A DNA stretch of 64,000 bases, taken from NCBI GenBank assembly GCA_965229625.1, contig CBDDJJ010000001.1, forward strand, positions 2,170,001 to 2,234,000, in the 5' to 3' direction. The translations under genes and the position numbers were made by a program. The notes under the pieces were generated by a model that was given only the letters and a program-made list of their open reading frames with translations, made no database searches and had not been told where the DNA came from. This document shows, piece by piece, positions 35,066 to 43,440 of the stretch. The first letter of the stretch is position 1; each line of letters begins with the position of its first letter. Source of the stretch: JANQIO01 sp965229625 (GTDB taxonomy: Bacteria > Pseudomonadota > Gammaproteobacteria > Pseudomonadales > Halieaceae).

Positions 35066-35299
35066 ATGAAAACCATGCTGAAGACCTGGCTAAGTGCCGG
35101 CAGCTTTCTGGGTGCCGTCATCGGCCTGATCGTATACATCATCAAGCGCGACGCGAACACAGCCATCCTGGCCGGTGTCTTCGGCGGGTTTATCGGCGGT
35201 GCCGCCGCCGCAGCGCTGAGCGGTTATATCGACTCGCGAGTATCAGAGCAGCCTCAGCCCGATTCCGGGCAGGACCAGGATCTCCGGCCGGATAGCTAG
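35066..35299 (+). CDS. Small Gly-zipper membrane protein
   Basis: This 77-residue protein has two hydrophobic segments (about residues 9-27 and 34-54), the second being a Gly/Ala-rich stretch (GVFGGFIGGAAAAALSGY) like a glycine-zipper, and an acidic Gln/Asp tail. The TACACT sequence at 35028-35033 could be a -10. The gene is separated from the hydroxylase by 64 bases, and a longer open frame begins inside that gene. Function is unknown. Confidence 0.6.
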   Translation: MKTMLKTWLSAGSFLGAVIGLIVYIIKRDANTAILAGVFGGFIGGAAAAALSGYIDSRVSEQPQPDSGQDQDLRPDS

Positions 35300-35300
35300 C

Positions 35301-36098
35301 TCAGCCATCCAGCGCATTGGTGCTTTCAAAAATTCGGTTGGCATTGGCTTCCACGAAGCCCTGGTAGAGGCCGCCGTCTGCCCCGGGGTAACGCCGGGCG
35401 AACTCGTAGAAGCAGCCCGGAATAACCCGTGCGCCCTCAATGAACTCAACGCTCACGCGGTCGGCAAGTGTCGACGACTGCTCGAGCAGTACGGCCGGTG
35501 ACCCCTTGATTTCACCGCCGGAGGTATTCAACAGGTAACCCGCGGCTACCAGCGCCCGGTTGACCGCGGCCAACGAACCATAGCCCGACAGGTCGTTGAC
35601 GCTGACGGTAAAGTGGTTGGCCCGGAAACCGTGAGCGGCCAGCCAGCCGGCATATTCACTCTCCTGCAGCAAAGCGCTGTAGCATTCGAAACTGATATCC
35701 CAGTGTCGGCCTGAAGCCAGGAAGGCGGGGTCATCGACTGCGTCTTCCGGCACCTGCGCACACAACTCCAGCACCCTGCTCCGGAGCTGTTCACTGGCTT
35801 CATCGAGTAGCAGTTCGCTAATGAAAACCTTGGGAATGCCGGCATCCGGGTGCCGGTAATAGCGCGCCCTGAGCTTCTTCGCGCGAAACCGGTACTCGTC
35901 ACCGATGGCAAAACCCATGCCGGCCAGCAGCGGGTGCAGCGCGTCCAGCCCGAGTTCGGGCGTGGCAAAGGTGCGCAGGGCGATGTGGTCGTTGACGATA
36001 GGCTCACCGGCCCCGAGCAGCCTGTGGATGCCCTCTGCGCTGGGCGCGTGAACAAGGAAGTCTGACCACAGCAGGTCGAAGAACTGGGAAGCTTGCAC
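35301..36098 (-). CDS. DUF1338 protein, 2-oxoadipate dioxygenase/decarboxylase-like
   Basis: This 265-residue protein has the DUF1338 core with candidate iron ligands His (in NDHIALRTF, near residue 38), His (in ANHFTVSVND) and Glu (in VEFIEGAR). Characterised family members convert 2-oxoadipate to D-2-hydroxyglutarate in lysine catabolism. The start is GTG 36098 with AGGA about six bases away. It lies 33 bases after the DASS transporter gene, so may share its transcript. Substrate assignment is by family only. Confidence 0.8.
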   Translation of the reverse strand: MQASQFFDLLWSDFLVHAPSAEGIHRLLGAGEPIVNDHIALRTFATPELGLDALHPLLAGMGFAIGDEYRFRAKKLRARYYRHPDAGIPKVFISELLLDEASEQLRSRVLELCAQVPEDAVDDPAFLASGRHWDISFECYSALLQESEYAGWLAAHGFRANHFTVSVNDLSGYGSLAAVNRALVAAGYLLNTSGGEIKGSPAVLLEQSSTLADRVSVEFIEGARVIPGCFYEFARRYPGADGGLYQGFVEANANRIFESTNALDG

Positions 36099-36131
36099 GG
36101 CGGGTCCTGCTTCGGGAGGGTAACTACCTTG

Positions 36132-37514
36132 TTACGCAAGCCGCCAGAAACAGATGCTGGCCACCACCAGCACGCCGAGCATATTGAGGGCAAAGCCCTC
36201 CTTCACCATGCGCTGCACGGTGATCTTGCCGCTGCCATAAACCACCGTATTGGGGGCCGTGGCCACCGGGAGCATGAACGCGCAGCTTGCGGTCATGGCT
36301 GCCGGCACCATCAGGACTTCCGGCGGAATGTCGGCCGCCAGCCCGGCGGCAGCAAGGATCGGCATCAGCAGGGTGGTGGTCGCCACGTTGCTGGTGGTCT
36401 CAGTCATGAAGGTGACCACCAGGCAGATAATGCCCATCAACAGCCACAATGGCAGGTAGTTGAGCGAGGCCAGCCATTCCCCCAGCACGCCGCTGAGGCC
36501 CGAGGCCACAAATCCCTTGGCGAGGCAGATCCCGCCCGAGAACAGGATCAGCACACCCCAGGGAATGGTGACGGCCTGTTCCCAACTCAGCAGGCGTTCA
36601 CCCCTGCCGTTGGGGATCGTGAACATCAACACCACGGCCAGCAGCGCCACAGACGCGTCGTTGGCGGTGGGCAGGTCCAGCCAGGCGCGCCAGCCGCCAA
36701 AGGGCTCGGTGCGCGTTATCCAGGCCAGGGCGGTGATGGCAAACACGATCATCACGCGCTTCTCCTCGATCCGCCAGGCGCCGGACTCGGGAAGGTCAAC
36801 CTCACTGGAGCCGCTGAGCTGGCGAGTCAGCCACAGGCCCATCAGCGGCACCATCACCAGCACCACGGGCAGGCCCCAGCTGATCCACTGGCCGAAGCTG
36901 ACCTCGCCCCCGGTGGTCTCAGTGTATATCTGCATGAAGATCAGGTTGGGCGGCGTACCGATGGGGGTGGCGATACCTCCCACGCTGGCGGCATAGGCCA
37001 TGCCGAGCAACAGCGGCACGGCCAGTGCCTCACCCCGGGCGCGCTCGATAATCGCCATGGCCACCGGCAGCAGCATGAGAGTGGTAGCCGTGTTGGAGAT
37101 CCACATGCTGAGGGTGGCGGAGGCGGCCATGAACCCAAACACCAGCCGGCGATCACTGTCGGCCCCGAACAGCCGCATCATGTTCAGCGCCACGCGGCGG
37201 TGGGCGCCGCTGGTTTCCATCGCGCGGGACAGGATAAATCCTCCCAGCAGCAGCAAAATCAGCGGGCTGCCATAGGCCGCGCCCACCTCGGCCGGGGTGA
37301 GCACGTTCATCAGGGGCAGAATCCCCAGCGGCAGCAGCGAGGTCACGGGGATCGGCACCGGCTCGAAAATCCACCACACCACACACCAGGTGGCCACCAG
37401 CGCGGTGACGGCTATCTCGCGGGAATAGCCGGCCTGCAGCATGCCAGCCAGCACCAGGCCCGCCAGCAAGGGGCCGGCAAACAGGGCCAGGCTGCGGACC
37501 GGACCAGTGCTCAC
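36132..37514 (-). CDS. DASS-family sodium:anion symporter
   Basis: This 460-residue inner-membrane protein has the two Ser-Asn-Thr-type motifs of the SLC13/DASS family (WISNTATTLMLLP and TETTSNVATTT) and about 11-12 membrane segments. Members import di- and tricarboxylates or sulfate with sodium. The start is GTG 37514, overlapping the upstream stop in a GTGA. It is co-transcribed with the SMP-30-like and halohydrin-dehalogenase-like genes, so may import their substrate. Confidence 0.9.
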   Translation of the reverse strand: MSTGPVRSLALFAGPLLAGLVLAGMLQAGYSREIAVTALVATWCVVWWIFEPVPIPVTSLLPLGILPLMNVLTPAEVGAAYGSPLILLLLGGFILSRAMETSGAHRRVALNMMRLFGADSDRRLVFGFMAASATLSMWISNTATTLMLLPVAMAIIERARGEALAVPLLLGMAYAASVGGIATPIGTPPNLIFMQIYTETTGGEVSFGQWISWGLPVVLVMVPLMGLWLTRQLSGSSEVDLPESGAWRIEEKRVMIVFAITALAWITRTEPFGGWRAWLDLPTANDASVALLAVVLMFTIPNGRGERLLSWEQAVTIPWGVLILFSGGICLAKGFVASGLSGVLGEWLASLNYLPLWLLMGIICLVVTFMTETTSNVATTTLLMPILAAAGLAADIPPEVLMVPAAMTASCAFMLPVATAPNTVVYGSGKITVQRMVKEGFALNMLGVLVVASICFWRLA

Positions 37515-38614
37515 CGGGACAGCGTCAACGGAAACTTGATGATGCGATCCCCGGCGTAGGAACCGATGTACAGGTGGCCCGCCGCGTCCACTGCCACCGT
37601 CGCGCCACCCATCGGCGCTCCCGCTCGCTCCAGCACCACCTCGGTCTCAAGGCTGTCAGGATCGATAGCGACGATGTGGAAAGCCAGGTCCACCGGCGCC
37701 CCGTCGCTGCTGGGCAGCCCGTCCACAATCGCGCGCAGGCTGTCATCGTGGCTGGCCACCAACAGCCGCCCGCGGCTGTCCCAGGCCGAGTTGTCGGGGC
37801 GGGAGATTTTCAGGATCGACAGCGGTTCACCACCGTCCAGCCGGTATTTACGCACCTCGCTGCCGAGATAGGCATTCAGGTAGAAGTGCTGTTCATCCGG
37901 CGCAATGGCGATGCCGTTCGCCATGCGCACACGGGTGCCGGGCACCGCCTCAAAGCCGGTCTGGGGCCGCCAGCGGTGCACGCGGCCGGTCTCGGAACCT
38001 GCCAGGGCCTTGATGGCACCCCAGGTCTGGGCATGGCGATCAAACATGTGGGTGGCGAGGAAGCCACCGTCCGACAGGCCCACCACGTCATTGAAGTACA
38101 GCGGTTCCGGCGTAATGACACAGCCACGCCACACTGCCACCGGCAGCTCGTCGCGAAGCTCCAGGATTTCAAAAAACTCCACCGATTCCCGGCCACCGTG
38201 ATTGACTGCCAGCACCTGCAGGCGGCCGTCGCTGCGCTTCAAATGGTGGATGCCATGCAGCAACACCTCGCCGTCGCCTGGAGCCGGGCAGCCCGGTTCC
38301 CCCCAGCCGGGCTCGGCCTGGCTGGCACCCGGCGGGTACAGCGGCCGCACACTGTCGTCGCGGGTATCCAGCAGCGACAGGCCGAGGCCTTCGTGCATCT
38401 GGCTGAACACCAGGAAGCGGCCACCGCGCAGCACTTCGATATCTTCCGGCGCCATCAGGCCGCAGATGGAACTGATACCGTCGACCGGGTCGCAGCTGCC
38501 CGCCGGCGCTTCCGCCCAGGCCTGCAGTGATAGCGCCAGAGCCAGCGCAAGGGTGAGAGGCTTCACCGGGATGAGCCACCGGAGGACCGGGAACCTCGCG
38601 AGACGCCCTGGCAT
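37511..38614 (-). CDS. Exported SMP-30/gluconolactonase-like beta-propeller
   Basis: This 367-residue protein has an N-terminal signal (a basic stretch RLARFPVLRW and then LTLALALALSLQAWA). Its six-bladed propeller pattern (VRMANGIAIAPDEQHFYLNAYLGSEVRKYRLDGG) is typical of SMP-30 and lactonase-like proteins, which hydrolyse lactones or esters. The start at ATG 38614 overlaps the upstream gene's stop (TGATG). An alternative GTG lies at residue 18. Its operon position suggests it acts on products related to the halohydrin-dehalogenase-like enzyme or the transporter substrate. Confidence 0.75.
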   Translation of the reverse strand: MPGRLARFPVLRWLIPVKPLTLALALALSLQAWAEAPAGSCDPVDGISSICGLMAPEDIEVLRGGRFLVFSQMHEGLGLSLLDTRDDSVRPLYPPGASQAEPGWGEPGCPAPGDGEVLLHGIHHLKRSDGRLQVLAVNHGGRESVEFFEILELRDELPVAVWRGCVITPEPLYFNDVVGLSDGGFLATHMFDRHAQTWGAIKALAGSETGRVHRWRPQTGFEAVPGTRVRMANGIAIAPDEQHFYLNAYLGSEVRKYRLDGGEPLSILKISRPDNSAWDSRGRLLVASHDDSLRAIVDGLPSSDGAPVDLAFHIVAIDPDSLETEVVLERAGAPMGGATVAVDAAGHLYIGSYAGDRIIKFPLTLSR

Positions 38615-39288
38615 CACTGGGCCCAGCCGCCGGAAAACGGAATCGCCTGGCCCACAAAAAAGTCGGACTCGTTCGAGGCCAGGAATACCGCCAGGGCCGC
38701 GTCCTCATCCGGGCGCGCCAGGCGGCCGGCGGGCACTTCCGCCAGCAACCGCTTGAAGGCGTCGGTCTGCTGGAACTCCTCGGAAAAGTACTCGGGGTTT
38801 TCCACGAAATGCTGGGCAATCAGGTTGATCTGCACGTTGAAGCGCGCCGCCTCTATCCCCACGCTGCGCACGTAGCCCACCTGGGCACTGCGCGCGGCGC
38901 TGTAGGGCGCGGTGCCCGGGGCCGCCTTGAGCCCGGTGGCGCTGCCAACCACAAAAATCTTGCCGGCGCGGCGCTCCATCATGCCGGGCAGAGCCGCCCG
39001 CACCAGCCGGTGCAGCGGGTGCACCATCACATCGAAGAGGCGATTCCAGCGCTCGTCGGAAACCTTCACCGCGTAGGCCGCATCGGATGGCGCCGCCAGG
39101 TTGGCCACCAGTACGTCGATTTCACCGGCGTTGGCCACCGCCTGCGCCGCCGCCTCCGGCACCGTGAGATCGCTGCGGTCCTCGACCACCTCCGCACCCT
39201 CCTCGCGAAATGCCGAGCTGAAGGTGGGGCCCATGAAGTCGTCCGCCTGGGTCATCAAAATGCGCTTGCCGTTCAGCCGCCCTGCCAT
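38614..39288 (-). CDS. Halohydrin dehalogenase candidate (SDR-derived)
   Basis: This 224-residue SDR-fold protein lacks the nucleotide-binding glycine motif and instead has T13-x4-F18-x-G20. That is the T-x4-F-x-G signature of halohydrin dehalogenases, in which a halide-binding pocket replaces NAD(P). The catalytic set is S116-x12-Y129-x3-R133, the dehalogenase Ser-Tyr-Arg arrangement, where ordinary SDRs have Lys. The tail (HFVENPEYF, VPAGRLARPDED, FLASNESDFFVGQ) also resembles known family members. The enzyme interconverts vicinal halohydrins and epoxides. It is the first gene of a coupled operon. Activity is inferred from motifs. Confidence 0.8.
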   Translation of the reverse strand: MAGRLNGKRILMTQADDFMGPTFSSAFREEGAEVVEDRSDLTVPEAAAQAVANAGEIDVLVANLAAPSDAAYAVKVSDERWNRLFDVMVHPLHRLVRAALPGMMERRAGKIFVVGSATGLKAAPGTAPYSAARSAQVGYVRSVGIEAARFNVQINLIAQHFVENPEYFSEEFQQTDAFKRLLAEVPAGRLARPDEDAALAVFLASNESDFFVGQAIPFSGGWAQ

Positions 39289-39391
39289 TGTTATTCTCCT
39301 TCCGAGGACGGCCTAGTGTAGCAAGGGCGGCGCCGGCCCCGTAAAGGGTGGTCTAGAGCAGCGGCGTTATTCCCAGTAGAATCGGCAGGCT

Positions 39392-40390
39392 ATGGAAAAT
39401 TCACCCGCCCTGGTCGACCGTTTCGGCCGCACCGTAGATTACATCCGCCTGTCGGTGACGGACCGCTGCGATTTCCGCTGCGTGTACTGTATGGCCGAGG
39501 ACATGACCTTCGTGCCCCGCGCCGAGGTACTCACCCTGGAGGAACTCTACCGGGTGGGCGCCGCCTTCGCAGCGCTGGGTGTCAAGAAGATCCGCCTGAC
39601 CGGTGGTGAGCCGCTGGTGCGCCACAATGTGATGCACCTGGTCGAACAGCTCGGCGCCATCGACAGCCTCAGGGAGCTGGTGATCACCACCAATGGTTCC
39701 CAGCTCGACCGCTACGCCGAACCGCTGCGGGCGGCCGGCGTCAAGCGCATCAATATCAGCCTGGACAGCCTGGACTCCGACAAATTCCGGCGCATCACCC
39801 GCACCGGCGACCTCAAGCAGGTGCTCACCGGTATCGACGCAGCGCGGGCGGCAGGCTTCGAGAAGATCAAACTCAACGCCGTGATCATGAAAGGCCGCAA
39901 CGAGGAGGAGATTCTCGACCTGGTGGACTTTGCCCTGGACCGCGGCCTCGATATTTCCTTCATCGAGGAGATGCCCCTGGGCCTGATCGACGACCACGAC
40001 CGCGCCCTGACCTTCTGCTCCAGCGACGAGGTACGGGAGGTTATCAGCACCCGCTACCAGCTCACCGCCACCACCGAGCAGACCGGCGGGCCGTCGCGCT
40101 ACTGGGCGGTCACCGGCAGCGATAGCCGGGTGGGCTTTATTTCCCCCCACAGCCACAACTTCTGTCATCTCTGTAACCGGGTGCGGGTAACCGTTGAGGG
40201 TCGCCTGCTGCTGTGCCTGGGCAACGAGCACAGCATGGACCTGCGCGCCCTGCTACGGGACCCGGCCGTCGACGATGCCACGCTGCAGCAGGCCATCATC
40301 GCCGCCATGGACCTCAAGCCCGAAAAACATCATTTCGACCTGGACGCCGAAACCGACATCGTCCGCTTCATGAATACCACTGGAGGCTAG
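39392..40390 (+). CDS. moaA: GTP 3',8-cyclase, molybdenum cofactor biosynthesis
   Basis: This 332-residue radical-SAM enzyme has the cluster motif CDFRCVYC (C-x3-C-x2-C), a C-terminal 4Fe-4S set (FCHLCNRVRVTVEG and a later Cys in LLCLG), and the C-terminal GG required in MoaA. It converts GTP to 3',8-cH2GTP, the first step of molybdopterin synthesis. It stands alone, with no other moa gene visible, and nitronate monooxygenase follows after 24 bases. Confidence 0.95.
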   Translation: MENSPALVDRFGRTVDYIRLSVTDRCDFRCVYCMAEDMTFVPRAEVLTLEELYRVGAAFAALGVKKIRLTGGEPLVRHNVMHLVEQLGAIDSLRELVITTNGSQLDRYAEPLRAAGVKRINISLDSLDSDKFRRITRTGDLKQVLTGIDAARAAGFEKIKLNAVIMKGRNEEEILDLVDFALDRGLDISFIEEMPLGLIDDHDRALTFCSSDEVREVISTRYQLTATTEQTGGPSRYWAVTGSDSRVGFISPHSHNFCHLCNRVRVTVEGRLLLCLGNEHSMDLRALLRDPAVDDATLQQAIIAAMDLKPEKHHFDLDAETDIVRFMNTTGG

Positions 40391-40414
40391 CCCCTCCCGC
40401 CGTAAGGAAACCCC

Positions 40415-41347
40415 ATGAACCGTGTACTCGCGCACCTGGGCAGCCGCTATCCCATTATGCAGTCGCCCATGGGCTGGATTGCCCGTTCCCAGCTCGCCTC
40501 CGCCGTCTGCAATGCCGGCGGTTTCGGCATCATCGAGACCTCGTCCGGAGAAACCGAGAACTGCCAGCGGGAGATCCGCGCCATGGCGGAACTGACCGAC
40601 CAGCCCTTCGGCGTCAACCTGCCGCTGTTATTCCTGCGCGACGACAGCATGGTGCGCTTCGTGGTCGAGCACGGCGTGAAGTTCGTGACCACCTCAGCGG
40701 GCAACCCGGCCAAGTTCATTGGCATGCTGAAAGACGCCGGCATCACCGTGTATCACTCGGTGGCCACCCTGAAGAGCGCCATGAAAGCCGTGGAATGCGG
40801 CGTCGATGGGCTGATCGTCGAGGGCACCGAGGGCGGCGGTTTCAAGAACCCCGACCCCGTCGGCCTGCTGCCCTTGCTGCAGGGCATCCGCCGCCGTTGT
40901 GATATCCCCATGGTCGCCGCCGGCGGCATCAGCGACGGCATCGGCATGGCGGCCGCATTCGCCGCCGGCGCCGAGGGCGTGCAGATGGGTACGCGATTTG
41001 TGTCCGCCGCCGAAAGCCCGGTACACCAGAATTTCAAGAACGCCATTGTCGACGCGACCGACACCGACACCTGGCTGGTCAACACTGCCGGCATGCCGCC
41101 GGTACGGGCGCGCAAGAGCGACACCACCGCAGCGCTGCGCGAGGGTGCCGACGGTTCCGCCATCCTCTCCAACATTCTCGAGCTGTATTTCGGCGGCGAC
41201 ATGGAGGCCAGCGTCGCGCTGATCGGTCAGTCCGCCAGCCTGATCGACGAGGTGGAGCCCGCCGCCGCCATTATCGAGCGCACCGTGGAACAGTTCTTCC
41301 AGGTGCAGGAACAGGCAGCGCAGCGGGCCGCGGCGCGCAGCTTCTGA
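40415..41347 (+). CDS. Nitronate monooxygenase family flavoprotein
   Basis: This 310-residue TIM-barrel flavoprotein has FMN-binding and substrate motifs of the NMO/2-nitropropane dioxygenase family (QSPMGWIARSQLASAVCNAG, IVEGTEGGGF, VAAGGISDGIGMAAA, GVQMGTRF). It oxidises alkyl nitronates to carbonyl compounds. AAGGA precedes the ATG. Its stop is four bases from the convergent dehydrogenase stop. Confidence 0.85.
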   Translation: MNRVLAHLGSRYPIMQSPMGWIARSQLASAVCNAGGFGIIETSSGETENCQREIRAMAELTDQPFGVNLPLLFLRDDSMVRFVVEHGVKFVTTSAGNPAKFIGMLKDAGITVYHSVATLKSAMKAVECGVDGLIVEGTEGGGFKNPDPVGLLPLLQGIRRRCDIPMVAAGGISDGIGMAAAFAAGAEGVQMGTRFVSAAESPVHQNFKNAIVDATDTDTWLVNTAGMPPVRARKSDTTAALREGADGSAILSNILELYFGGDMEASVALIGQSASLIDEVEPAAAIIERTVEQFFQVQEQAAQRAAARSF

Positions 41348-41351
41348 AGGA

Positions 41352-42401
41352 TCAGGACACCGCGCGCGAGAACACGATTTTCGGCGCCGGGTCGAGCATG
41401 GCGTCAATGCTGTCTTCGAAGGGCAATACCCGGTCGACGATGGCCATCGGATCCAGCTCGCCCTTGCAGGTGTGGCACAGGGTGCGTTCCATCACATTGC
41501 GAGCGTGGACCCGCCCCAGCGTGTAGGTAATACCGCGCCGGTAAACCGCCGGCAGCTCCAGCGCCACCGTGGGCTCCAGCCCGCCGATCACCCCATTTAC
41601 AAAACCACAGGGGGCGGTGGAGCGCATCGCGTATCGCAGGCCGTCGGGCAGGGCGGAGGCATCCACGGTGATCAGGAAATCACTGTCGTGGCGCACGGCG
41701 GCTTCATAGCTGCCGATTTGCAGCACCTCTGCACCGGCTGCCCGGGCCATACTCAGCCGGGTCTCGTCGAAATCCACGTAGACCACGCGACTGGAGCCCA
41801 GGGTAACGGCGGCGTGCACGGCGTACAGGCCGACACTCTGGGCCAGGCCGCCGGCAATCAGTACCGGCTCGCCCGGGTATTCCCGCAGGCCCTGGTCGAC
41901 GGTGCGGTAACCGTCCGCCACATTGTCGGATAGGCCAGCACCGGCTTCCGGCGATATGCCCTCGGGTAGCGGCAGCAACATCGCATCCGCGTAGGGCACC
42001 CGTACCAGGTCACTGAAGGCGCCACCGTAATCGTCCTCCAGTCGCGTTCCCAGGCCATAGGCGGCGTAGGGCACCTCATTCTGGCAGGCATTGGTCCAGC
42101 CGCGCCGGCAGTTGGTGCATTCGCCACAGTTGATCTGGAATGGCACCACCACCCGGTCTCCCGGGGCGAAGCCTGTCACCTGGTCACCCACTTCGACGAT
42201 TTCGGCGGTCATCTCATGACCGAAGCCAAAGGGCCCGGCAATCGGGAAACTGCCGACCACCACCGCTGTGTCCAGGTCACAGCGCGCCACGGCCAGCGGT
42301 TTTACGATCGCGTCCTTGCCGGTACGCAGCAGCGGCGCCGGAACCTCCCACCACTCCAGCTTGCCCGGTTCGACAAAAGTGAGTTGCTGAATACTGGACA
42401 T
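41352..42401 (-). CDS. Zinc-dependent medium-chain alcohol dehydrogenase
   Basis: This 349-residue MDR has the catalytic zinc Cys (ARCDLD), GHE motif and a structural-zinc lobe (CGECTNCRRGWTNAC). The Rossmann fold in the second half is less canonical, with the glycine motif altered (GGLAQSVGLYAVH). It is divergent from a LysR-family gene across 99 bp that contains a 15-bp palindrome, so probably regulated by that LysR protein. Substrate is unknown. Confidence 0.85.
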   Translation of the reverse strand: MSSIQQLTFVEPGKLEWWEVPAPLLRTGKDAIVKPLAVARCDLDTAVVVGSFPIAGPFGFGHEMTAEIVEVGDQVTGFAPGDRVVVPFQINCGECTNCRRGWTNACQNEVPYAAYGLGTRLEDDYGGAFSDLVRVPYADAMLLPLPEGISPEAGAGLSDNVADGYRTVDQGLREYPGEPVLIAGGLAQSVGLYAVHAAVTLGSSRVVYVDFDETRLSMARAAGAEVLQIGSYEAAVRHDSDFLITVDASALPDGLRYAMRSTAPCGFVNGVIGGLEPTVALELPAVYRRGITYTLGRVHARNVMERTLCHTCKGELDPMAIVDRVLPFEDSIDAMLDPAPKIVFSRAVS

Positions 42402-42470
42402 GGCGTGCTCCTTCTAAGTCATTAAATCGCAATATAGGCTTGCGCGGCCGTCGCCTGAATATCCATAATC

Positions 42471-42485
42471 GAAAAGCGGCTTTTC
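42471..42485. promoter_or_regulatory. Palindromic operator between ADH and LysR genes
   Basis: GAAAAGC (42471-42477) and GCTTTTC (42479-42485) form a perfect 15-bp palindrome around one G, 15 bp upstream of the LysR ATG and 70 bp from the divergent dehydrogenase start. It is a likely site of the LysR protein. Confidence 0.5.
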
Positions 42486-42500
42486 AAAAATGGACAGCAA

Positions 42501-43370
42501 ATGAACTGGGAGGAAGTCAGGATATTCCTGGCGGTAATGGAATCGCGCAGCCTGAGCGCGGCGGCTGTGGAGCTGGGGATGTCAGTCGCCACCGTCGGCC
42601 GTCGACTCGAGTCCCTGGAGGCTGCCCTGGGCCTGAAACTGCTGCACCGTTCCAGCTCCGGCACCCAAGCTACCGCCGAAGGCGCCAGGGTGTATGCAGC
42701 GGCCGGTGGCGCTGCCGCGAGGCTACACCAGCTTGAGCGGGTGGCCGCCACCCTGCGGGAGCGGGCAGACATCGAGCCGGTATCCATTTCCTGCACCGAG
42801 ACCATTGCGGCGGACATCCTCGCACCGGCCCTGCCGATCCTTGAACAGGACCATCCCGGTTTGCAGCTGGATATCGAGGTGGCCAACGAGACCGTCAGCC
42901 TCGCGCGCCGGCAGGCGGACCTGTCCATACGCCTGGCCCGACCCACCGAGGACAACCTGGTCACGCGTAAGCTACCGTCAATACCCTTGGGCCTGTATGC
43001 GTCCGCTGGCTACCTCGCAGGTCGAGCGCCGCAATCCCTGGACTTGCAGCGGGAATCACTGCTGGGCTTCAGTCTCAGCTACCGCGACCTGCCGGAGAGC
43101 CGGTGGTTTACCGAGCGCGGCCTGGACGCTGGCATCCGCATGCGCTCCTCCAGCGTGAGAACACTGCTCAACGCCGCTGAGGCGGGCTATGGTATTGCGC
43201 TGCTACCCACCTACCTCGCCCGGCAGGCCGGCCTGCTGCAAATCCCCGCGCGCGGCATCCCGCCGCGCCAACCCTACCTGGTGTTCCACCGCGATATGCG
43301 CAACGTGAAGCGCATCAAGGCGGTGAGGCAGTGGGTGTTCGACGCCCTGGAGAAAGCCCTGCGCTTCTGA
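42501..43370 (+). CDS. LysR-family transcriptional regulator
   Basis: This 289-residue protein has an N-terminal winged HTH (NWEEVRIFLAVMESRSLSAAAVELGMSVATVGRRLESLE) and a substrate-binding domain of normal length. It is divergent from the zinc alcohol dehydrogenase, the usual arrangement of a LysR regulator and its target. The palindrome at 42471-42485 lies in the shared promoter. Confidence 0.9.
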   Translation: MNWEEVRIFLAVMESRSLSAAAVELGMSVATVGRRLESLEAALGLKLLHRSSSGTQATAEGARVYAAAGGAAARLHQLERVAATLRERADIEPVSISCTETIAADILAPALPILEQDHPGLQLDIEVANETVSLARRQADLSIRLARPTEDNLVTRKLPSIPLGLYASAGYLAGRAPQSLDLQRESLLGFSLSYRDLPESRWFTERGLDAGIRMRSSSVRTLLNAAEAGYGIALLPTYLARQAGLLQIPARGIPPRQPYLVFHRDMRNVKRIKAVRQWVFDALEKALRF

Positions 43371-43440
43371 GCCCACCGCGCCAGTGCGCTGTCAGATTGG
43401 GAATTGAGTACAATAGGCGCCCACATCGACAGGAGCCCAC

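Noticed and set aside
36093..37559. A 488-codon open frame opposite the DASS transporter
   Set aside because: It is His/Gln/Gly-rich antisense of a transporter with clear SNT motifs, a typical high-GC shadow.
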